This document shows, in pieces, positions 56,385 through 64,000 of a stretch of 64,000 bases of DNA. The stretch comes from Stemphylium vesicarium. Lineage: Eukaryota; Ascomycota; Dothideomycetes; Pleosporales; Pleosporaceae. A model generated the notes under the pieces. It was given only the letters and a program-made list of their open reading frames with translations, was not told the origin of the DNA and ran no database searches. The translations under genes were made by a program, and so were the position numbers. Location of the stretch: positions 62,001 through 126,000 of the forward strand of contig QXCR01000019.1 in the NCBI GenBank assembly GCA_004380135.1, read 5' to 3'. Position 1 is the stretch's first letter, and the number at the start of each line of letters is the position of its first letter.

Positions 56385-57472
56385 ATGCCCCTCCGAGGTA
56401 TGCCAATCAGCACACTCAAGGGCTCTTGGAAGCGTCTTCTAGATGACGAGCGACTACGCCGTTCCTCTCAGGTTCTTTCTGTCATTGAATCGAATGTCTG
56501 CATCTTCGGCGGTGAAGTGAAGCCTCGAGAGCCCATAGACGACAAAGTCGATGTATTCCCACTAAAGTCAAGTATGTCACCCCTCACTTTAGCGAGCCAT
56601 CAGGGTACTGCGCTAAGACTATCACAGATGCGGCAGGTCTGGAAACAAAAGCTGTGTCTTCAGCGCCTATTCCTAGGGTCGGAAGTGCTTCCGCTGTTCT
56701 CGGTAGGAAGATGTACCTCTTTTCTGGGCGCGGCGGCATCGACATGGCCCCTATAGATGAAGATGGCGCAGTGTGGTGCTACGATCCTGCAAGTTCGTCG
56801 TGGTCAAAGATTATGCCGGCTGATTCATCAGCACCATCGCCACCACCGCGTAGCTACCACTGCTCGACTAGCGATGGCAAAGAGACATTCTTCCTACACG
56901 CTGGATGTCCCGCAGACGGTCGCCTGTCCGACTTGTGGATGTTCAACATAAACAACCGCACATGGACACAAGCACCAGATGCTCCAGGCCCCCAGAGAGG
57001 AGGTACTTCGATTGCTTACAATCATGGCAAGCTCTACAGAATGAATGGGTTTGACGGGAACACGGAGCAGGGTGGTAGCATCGACATTTTCGATATTGCG
57101 AACAATACGTGGTCCACCGATACATTCAAAGCCGACGGCAATGATGGGCCCGAAGCGCGCAGCGTATGCGTTCTGTTACCCGTCAAGCTTGCACGCAAAG
57201 ACAAGCTTCTTACACTCTTTGGCGAACATGATCCCTCTTCGCTTGGCCATGCTGGCGCTGGCAAGATGCTAAGCGATGTCTGGATATACGACATCAGCGA
57301 GAAGTGGTGGACACAACTTCATCCTGAGGGTAGCGACGGAAAGCCTGATCCGCGCGGTTGGTTCGATGCCGATGTCGTCAAAGCAGAAACTAGCAACGAC
57401 AGTATCATCATCCATGGCGGACTCGGTGAGAACAATGAGCGACTAAGGGACATGTGGCAGCTTTCTTTCTGA
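56385..57472 (+). CDS. Kelch-repeat beta-propeller protein
   Basis: Model join(56385..56571,56628..57472), 343 residues; the intron GTATGT...CACAG is phase 1. Kelch blades are visible from about residue 15: SQVLSVIESNVCIFGGE, SASAVLGRKMYLFSGRGG, ETFFLHAGCPADGRLSDLWMF, GTSIAYNHGKLYRMNGFDG, and a last blade IIIHGGLGENNERLRDMWQL. The length and blade number suit a complete small propeller without other domains, similar to plant nitrile-specifier-like and fungal galactose-oxidase-central-domain proteins. No signal peptide or catalytic residues are recognised, so it may be a cytosolic interaction protein. A possible 23 bp intron at 56398 is too short and is not used. Confidence 0.85.
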
Positions 57473-58638
57473 GGTACAAAAGTCCAATGTACTATATCTA
57501 CCTTTCGCTGTCCTCTTCTCTCCAATCAGCGTCTCCCGTAACCCTGTGATATGTTGTGGATTTTTTTATTTTTATTGCCTGAATTCCCGCGTGAAATTCT
57601 GTTAATAAGTATCCACGAACGAGGATTTCGAAATCGATGACAGCCGACGAGAATGTATGCGGTACTTGGCTAGTAGTAAACAAACTATCAGTTGGAATGT
57701 TCGGTAGCATCTAACCAGAAGTTTCTCTCCGAACACTTGCCCCAGATACAATTCTGTAGACCCTGCTACAGTCTTCGGGATGTGGGGATTTGGAGTGGAG
57801 CCTCCAATGCAGGTACCGTCTTGGTATTATGTACGTGGTCCGACTACACGTGCTGCCTGTAGCTAATAAGGAAGAGCATATTGTACTTTTAAGGTGTTTT
57901 ACGGCGTGAAGAATCATAATGCGATGTTGGAAAGGGCCAGGTAGAGTTGCAATGTGCTGGGACTGTGACGCCTTTGCCAGCCACTGCATCACGGTCCTTA
58001 GTATTAAACATGCCCCATGGGAAGGGAATATACTCTAGCGTAAGGATCTCTTATTCATTTAGTCTGCGGCGGGTTACTATAGTATATCTCTGATGATATC
58101 TTACAAACGGACAAGTTCCGCTGCTATTCCGGGCAATCCCGCAGCGCGGCCCAATATGCCGCAGGCAGCGGAATTGAGGGCAAATGACAACTTGGTCGAT
58201 GTTCCAATCTGATCAGTAATGTAGTGGTTGCGAGATGGTAAGCACATGTAGGGCTTACAGTGCGTAGTACGCTCGTTGTGCGATAGTCATAACCTCGGGT
58301 ATGATTGATTGCACACGCATCCACGGATGTCACCCCGCCGTCAACACCTGCACCTGACACATCCCCGAGACATCTTCTGCTTTCATCCGATGGTGTTACA
58401 AGCTTCATGGATTCGCGCAATGTCCACATTAGAGAAGAGGAGCTCGTACGAGGCATGGTGAGGCTAAGGTCCACTCCACATCCCGCGCCTGCCATCCGTC
58501 CCCTCTCCCAGCGTCATCGCTTCCCCGCACAACCATGGGGCGAATCAACATAAACATGTAGCAAATCTCACAACATGAAAAGAGCCGCCAGTTAATAATT
58601 TTTTGGCAACAGTTTCTATATCGACCAAGGAAAACAAA
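57473..58638. other. Intergenic, P450 promoter
   Basis: About 1.2 kb. It holds the 3' flank of the kelch gene and the promoter of the P450. AT-rich TTTTTTTATTTTTATTG lies near 57560, probably in the kelch 3' region. Open frames at 57711-57992 and 58124-58495 (minus) show nothing recognisable. Confidence 0.5.
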
Positions 58639-60482
58639 ATGCACGCCCAAGTTCTTGCAGGTGCGGCTGTTGTTGCACTCATAGCGCGCATCTTCTTTCC
58701 GTTCCTGAAGACATTCTTCTCACCATTGCGGAATGTACCCGGGCCGGCTTTGGCGAGGTTTACGGACCTTTGGTATCTATGGCGAGTAAGAAAAGGTGGA
58801 TTCGAGTGGGATAACATCGAACTGCATCGAAAACATGGTGAGCCCGTCCTTTTGCGTGTCTTTCTTTCAGCACCCAACCCTTATAAGCAAAAGCAAACAT
58901 ACTTACAACTCCAACATAGGCGAGATTATTCGCTACGGCCCAAACCGCTATTCCGTCTCTTCGCCATCCGCTCAAAAGACCATCTACGGACATGGCGCCA
59001 AATTCCCAAAATCTCCGTGGTACGCGACATGGCAGAACCCACACCCGTCGCAATGGTCTCTTTTTGCCGATCAATCGATTCAACGTCATAGCGAGAACCG
59101 AAGACAATACCAAAGCACGTATTCCATGTCGTCGCTCGTCACTTACGAGCCATACGTGGATGAATGCGCGGACCTGTTCAATCAACGCCTCCAAGAGGTC
59201 GCCAGTGCCGGCGCGTATGCTGACATGGGACATTGGCTGCAATGCTACGCGTTCGATGTTATAGGATTGATAACGTACTCAAAGAGGCTGGGTTTCTTGG
59301 ATCAGGGTGAAGATATCCGTGGTGTTATCGCGGCCCTGGAAGACCATCTGTGGTACGCAACCTTGACAGGTATCTTCTCCTGGCTGCATAAATATCTCTT
59401 TCCCATCCGAAACTGGCTGGCCGGCCCGACCGGGACAGGAAGAGCATATGTCATGAAGTTTACGCAAGACCGCATCGCCGAACACCAGAAGGAACAGATA
59501 AAAGGAATACCAGTAGACGGTGCTGAAGAGGGAAAGACAAGTATGGACTTTTTGACAAAATTCTTCAAGAAGAATGCGGATGGCCCTGAGTCCTTCACCA
59601 TGTATCATCTGGCCATGGGCTGTGTGTCAAACATGGTAGCTGGCTCGGATACCACGGCCATCACCCTCTCCGCAATACTCTACTACCTACTTAAGAACCC
59701 AGAGACTTTTGCTACGCTTCGGGAGGAAGTCGATGGACTGCGAGGACAAGGCAAGACTAGCCAATTCATCACGTTCAAGGAAAGCCAAGAGATGCCATAT
59801 CTCCAAGCAGTCATGAAGGAAGCGTTGAGAATGCATCCCGCAACTGGTCTTCCACTTGAGCGCGTAGTGCCAGCTGGGGGAGCGGAGATTGGCGATAAGT
59901 TCTTCCCCGAGGGCGTAAGTTTCCGATAGCTTTGTGCAAATCGATTGACGGTAAACGGTGCTAACGCTACTCAAGACTATTGTCGGAATGAACTCCTGGG
60001 TTGCCCACCGCGACACGTCAGTATTTGGCCCGGATGCAAACGAGTTCAGGCCAGAGCGCTGGCTCAGCTCCGATAAAGAGAAACTTAGTGTCATGGAGCG
60101 AAGCTGGATGCCGGTATGTCACCATTTCATCATGGCTCGTTGACCGTCGCAACGCACTGCACAGCCACTATCCTTGCCCTTATTTCCACATTCACAGCGC
60201 CACTTCGTTACTCCTCCCCATTTGTGTTCGCCCTCTCAGTCAGCCCTTCTCTTTCCATATCATCGACTGACAGCAAACTCGTATCCACAGTTTGGTCTAG
60301 GCTCACGAACCTGTATCGGCCGGCACATATCTCTTCTCGAAACGTCCAAGCTGATCCCTATGCTTGTCCGCGACTTTGACTTCACCCTTGCTAGCCATCT
60401 GCAGGCCAAGGAGTGGGAGACGACGAATTACTGGTTCGTCAAACCGAGGGATTTTCACGTCAAGGTCTCGGTGAGGCAGTAG
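58639..60482 (+). CDS. Cytochrome P450, pisatin-demethylase-like
   Basis: Model join(58639..58837,58920..59914,59976..60113,60291..60482), 507 residues. Introns 1-3 have GT...AG ends; the third (177 bp) is unusually long for this window. An N-terminal membrane anchor at about 5-25 is followed by the Pro-rich hinge LRNVPGPALARF. The I-helix AGSDTT is at 307-312, ExxR at Glu367-Arg370, and the haem loop FGLGSRTCIG at 445-454 with Cys452 as the iron ligand, so all catalytic elements are intact. The overall wording (PGP..ARFTDLW, then RYGPNRYSV) recalls the CYP57-like family that includes the phytoalexin-detoxifying pisatin demethylase of Fusarium. Substrate is unknown; many such enzymes are in secondary metabolism. 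It is ER-bound and needs P450 reductase. Confidence 0.92.
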
Positions 60483-62663
60483 TGATCGAATGACGAGAGA
60501 GGGAGACAGCGCAACTGTTGCGGCGGCCCGGTCGGGTAGTCGAATTGCCGGTGCGGATCGCTTGTCTATACATAGCTTTGACTGACATGTCAACACTATT
60601 TGCAGTTAAGCTTGATGGGGATATCGACAGCCAGTAGCCGTTCTGTAGGTATCAGTGATACATAGGCCTAGATAACAACCCGACATGTCTAGGATTGTGA
60701 TAACATGCTTGTATCGTGCATTATGATAATCGTGAAGCTAGTGTATCGATTGCATAGACAGGGTTGCTACGGCGCTACCTGGCTTGATGAGGCTTCGAGA
60801 AAACCTGTCTACACTATTCCGCAGCGAGACGAAAGACCGACTCCGACGCCCACTGACTCTCCGTGCAGTATACGCCGCATCCCTGGGTTTGGGTTCTCTT
60901 TGCTCCAACGCCACGTTGCATCGACGCCAGGCGCTTGCATGCATACGATCGATTCAATCATTCCCGCCGGTAGAATTTGATATCAACAGAAAAAGCCAAC
61001 CGCGGCTTAACTATCCCGTTGCATCAAGATCCGCAATGATCGAGATGAATGATGCGCAGACATGGATGCTGTAGTAAGAGCAGCAAGTACGTGTAGTTAG
61101 TAGTAATAGTAGCAAACGATGATTCAAATTCAATGACATCCCTACTTACCCCACGAGACGGGGTCGAATATTTTTTAAAGTTCAAGCTTTATCCCAATCC
61201 CACACCCCCGGATGACCAACCTTTGACATCATGATCATCTCGGACCGCGCCCCCAGAAAGGAGGGGGGAAGAACCTAAAGTGAAGAAGCAGAAAACACTG
61301 GTACACTACTTGAGCCGTCGTATCAGCCTTGAACAACGCCTCACAGGACCCTGTTTATCATCGCGCGTGTACCAGCCAGCCAGCCAGCTCAAAGACCACA
61401 TGACTGAACAAAAAACCAAAACCAAAGGAACGTCGAGCAAACGGGCCGCCGAACACTTTGGCGCCTTCTTCCTTCGTACAGGCAGCTGCGAGGCGCGCCG
61501 CCGCCCGCCCTTAGGTCTCTTAGTGTTGGTGCTGAAATGCTGTTAACCCCCGTTCCACGCGGAGCCGTGTCCGTCCCCCTGATGCATCCCTGTCAACCTC
61601 TCATGCGATATGATTCGCCCGTACGATCGTTCCTCCTACCGCGTTCGTGTTAGCAAGAGAGGGATTCAGCTTGCGTATATTAGTTCGGGTTCAACAAAAC
61701 TCTAAATGGGCAAAGGGAAAAATTGTAATTGGAATGCAGTGGGGGGTCTCGGTCCGCGGGAAGGGGTTCGGAGGGTAAAGCAGGATTGCGGATTTGCACA
61801 TGGGTGTAGGGGTTTAGAGACGCAGCTACGTGGTATGGCGGCGACGATGCAGGTTGTGCATATACTTGGTTTGGGGGCGAGAATCGAATGGTAGTGGTAG
61901 GGTGTTATCTTTTGGCTCGGTTCCGCTATCGTGATGGATGTGCAGGGGAGTAGGCAACGGCGGGAAGGGATGATCAAGGCCGAGGCATCGCGTCGCACCG
62001 CATCGTCGCGCAGCAAATGGTTCCGTACGACGTGATGCGACTGCTTCGCTTGTAGACGTTGTTTGCTAGTCGATTGTCGGCGGCTGGACACATTTGGCGA
62101 GGCGGACACCATCGCTGCCCCGAAACTTCGCTTTCGATTTCCAAATGTGTACATCTTGATTTGTGTGCATTGCCTATGTAGGAAACTGGCAATGTCCGAC
62201 GACGGGCGAGGCGTGGTCGCCTTGCGATACCAATACGAAGACATGTGGGTACAGAGATTATGCAAGGTTCCATATGATCCTAGTACCCTTGCACGGCATG
62301 TGTGTAGAGACAGGCCTGCGATAGCATGCATACAACCAGAGCGGGAGAGGGTTTTTGAACGATAAACATGGATTAAATCTTGATAGTACAGTTTTGGTCT
62401 TGCCTTGTTTGTAAGAAAAATTGTTGATGCACTTTGCAAAGCTGACCCCCAACAAAGAGATGCCCCAAGCGCCTCTACCATGCCAGTGAGAAAAGAGGGA
62501 AAAACGTCTAATGTGCCCATGATCCATCAATTACACTAGTGGGGAAAGAAAAAAACAAGTCAAGGCCGTTGGATAGTCTGAAAGGGAAACGGGCAGATGT
62601 GGACGTCCCCCCCCCCCCGGATATTAAAAATAGTGGAAAAACACAGGATGGCAGATGCGGGCT
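60483..62663. other. Intergenic, 2.2 kb, nothing firm
   Basis: A frame of 272 codons (61702-62520, minus) is open, but it has no recognisable domain and an irregular, basic composition like a chance frame. A CAGCCAGCCAGC repeat lies near 61372-61386 and a poly-C run at about 62607-62618. It probably holds the long 3' flanks of the P450 and the GH16 gene. Confidence 0.5.
62607..62618 (+). repeat. Homopolymer C tract
   Basis: A run of about 12 C just beyond the GH16 stop codon. Homopolymers of this length are prone to length error in sequencing and to real slippage. Confidence 0.8.
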
Positions 62664-64000
62664 TTAGCACTTGCCGTCCTGCCACATCTTGACAGACCTG
62701 ACAGTCATGCCGCGCTCATTGCCCTCGCCCCAGGTTGGGAGCCACTCATCCTTAGCTGCGGAAAAAGTTAGTCGCTCGTCTTGATGATTGGAATGTGCAG
62801 GATGACACGTACCATTCCAAAAGTCTCGGCCTGCAAAGTCACTGCCATCAACCCATGGCTTATTGCCCTCGCCGTCAAAGAACCAGCCGTTCTGCGCGCC
62901 GACAGCAACGTTCAGGATGAGGTAGAAACTCTGGTCGAATGGCGCATTGTGGCCGCCCCCGACCCAGGGGTTCTCCACGAGCGTGCCGTTGCTGGTCGTC
63001 ATGCCATTGAATTTTCCCTTGTTCCAGAAGGTATCCTTCTTGTGGGTCTTGAAGTACATGACCTGCTTGAGACGGTTGTCAAGGTAGAGGAAAATGTAGT
63101 CTTCGGTCCACATGAGACCGAAAGTGTGCCAGCTGGAAGCGAAGTCTGTACGGCGGACAAAGTTGGTACCGTGAGTGTTGATGTAGCCATCGGCCTGGTA
63201 GTTAGGACCCCAGTGAAGAGTGGAAGAAACAAAGTCGCGACCTTCAGGGTACTTGTAGTTGTTTCCACGGAACTCAGCGATATCGATTTCTCCGCTGCGG
63301 GGCCATTCGCCGTATACATCGTCCTGTGGCATCATCCCTATACATTCTTATTAATGGTTGCTCGTATAGTTGTGTGGGTAAGGCGATTGACGTACAAATA
63401 GCAGGCCATAGCCAGTCTCCTTTTGCAGTCTTGGCAACAACCTCGACACGGCCGTACTTGATAGTCTTCTTTCCCTTGGTGGTCAGGCGTGCGGAACGGA
63501 CAGGAGGGATAATGATTCCAGTAGTCGCGTTGGAACGGACACCGCAAGATTTGTAATCAGACGATGTGCAAGAACCGTCACCATCGGCTTTGGTGATATT
63601 GAGTGTGTAGCCGTTGACGAGCTGCTCCGGCGTGATCTTGGTAGATTCGGTCGTGAGAGTGGGGACAATGTGGAGACCCTCATCGTCGACGAAGCTGTTC
63701 TTTGGGTCGTCGGTTGTCCAGTCGAACTCTCCATTACCGAAATTGCCAGTCTGAAGCGCGATATTAGTATGTAGTGGCCTTGATATAATGAAAATGCCAT
63801 ACCTGAATCTCGTGGCCCCAGTTTGCAGGATCAATCTTCTCAAAGTTGTCGTCCATGATGAGACACTGGTCGGGCAAGTGCGCCTCTTGAACGCCGGTAT
63901 ACATGATGTAACCCGAGACAGCAAACCCAATAAAGATCAGGCCAAGTGTAATCCAGTTGCCGACCTTGGTCTTTTTCATTCTTGGATCGTCTTTCCATGG
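62664..64000 (-). CDS. GH16 beta-glucanase, membrane-anchored; 5' end cut by window
   Basis: Exons complement(join(62664..62755,62813..63337,63396..63750,63803..>64000)). From the Met at 63979 the product is 382 residues, but the frame stays open to the window edge (PWKDDPR precedes that Met), so the true start probably lies outside. WITLGLIFIGFAVSGYIMYTGV forms a type II signal anchor with a basic cytosolic side. The GH16 active-site motif GEIDIAEF places the nucleophile at Glu194 and acid/base at Glu199 (counted from the internal Met), just after the splice that restores WPAIWMMPQDD. Aromatic binding-site blocks such as LHWGPNY and SWHTFGLMWT are present. This fits fungal endo-1,3(4)-beta-glucanase or glucan-binding GH16 proteins acting at the cell surface. 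The last exon, ending DGKC, encodes a final strand. Confidence 0.9.

Noticed and set aside
56398..56420. GTATGC...CAAG as an intron in the kelch gene
   Set aside because: Only 23 bp, below a workable fungal intron length, and the frame reads through normally.
31762..60482. DIT1/DIT2-style pair of isocyanide synthase and P450
   Set aside because: The P450 is 26 kb away among unrelated genes and resembles the pisatin-demethylase family rather than the Dit2 (CYP56) type.
61702..62520. Minus-strand open frame of 272 codons
   Set aside because: No domain or signal, irregular composition, no splice-related neighbours. Looks like a chance frame in GC-balanced intergenic DNA, though expression was not testable.
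1..64000. CRISPR array, insertion sequence or intact transposon
   Set aside because: No spaced direct repeats, transposase, reverse transcriptase or long terminal repeats were seen on either strand.

Overview
The window looks like a 64 kb contig piece from a filamentous ascomycete. Genes are separate monocistronic units on both strands, many split by short introns of about 45-120 bp with GT...AG ends. Codon use is balanced, and the content is typical of Pezizomycotina: a Cdc20 with C-box and IR tail, a TPR/F-box/LRR protein, an HsbA-type cell-wall protein, a pisatin-demethylase-like P450 and a hybrid histidine kinase. Several proteins resemble what I know from Dothideomycetes, especially Pleosporales, but that placement is inference. 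I rebuilt 22 gene models exon by exon, and the splice junctions keep frame and restore family motifs. I also describe two decayed genes, one intron-containing tRNA-Glu, and a possible gene tail at the left edge.

Layout. 0-9.2 kb: a DUF3292-like GRAM membrane protein, a large disordered PPxY-rich protein, a flavin monooxygenase and a GFA/CENP-V-fold protein. 10.6-20.4 kb: a transport and secretion block with a choline/amino-acid permease, a Dal5/Tna1-type MFS carrier, a secreted GH5 exo-beta-1,3-glucanase and a DHA1-type MFS carrier. 21.8-30.8 kb: an accessory-looking stretch. It holds an orphan protein, a frameshifted gene, tRNA-Glu(TTC), an epimerase pseudogene with conserved introns but several stops, an APH-type kinase-fold protein, and a cysteine-rich orphan whose reading frame stays open for 95 codons beyond one TGA. 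31.7-36.7 kb: a stand-alone isocyanide synthase (DIT1/PvcA family) followed on the same strand by a hybrid histidine kinase. 37.5-44.9 kb: conserved cell-cycle and signalling genes, namely a Pof3/Dia2-like F-box protein, a Ral2-like kelch/BTB protein and Cdc20. 46.7-53.3 kb: HsbA, then about 4.7 kb with no gene I can support, then a MetE-like methyltransferase. 54-64 kb: a coilin-like acidic protein sharing a 295 bp bidirectional promoter with a kelch protein, a P450, and a membrane-anchored GH16 glucanase that runs off the right edge.

How the genes may relate. The two glucanases and HsbA point to cell-wall remodelling or surface interaction, but they are far apart and not an operon. The most suggestive grouping is the 26.6-36.7 kb set: kinase-fold protein, cysteine-rich orphan, isocyanide synthase and sensor kinase. 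It might be a small specialised-metabolite locus with its own sensor; this is inference from position only. No CRISPR, insertion sequence or intact transposon was seen.
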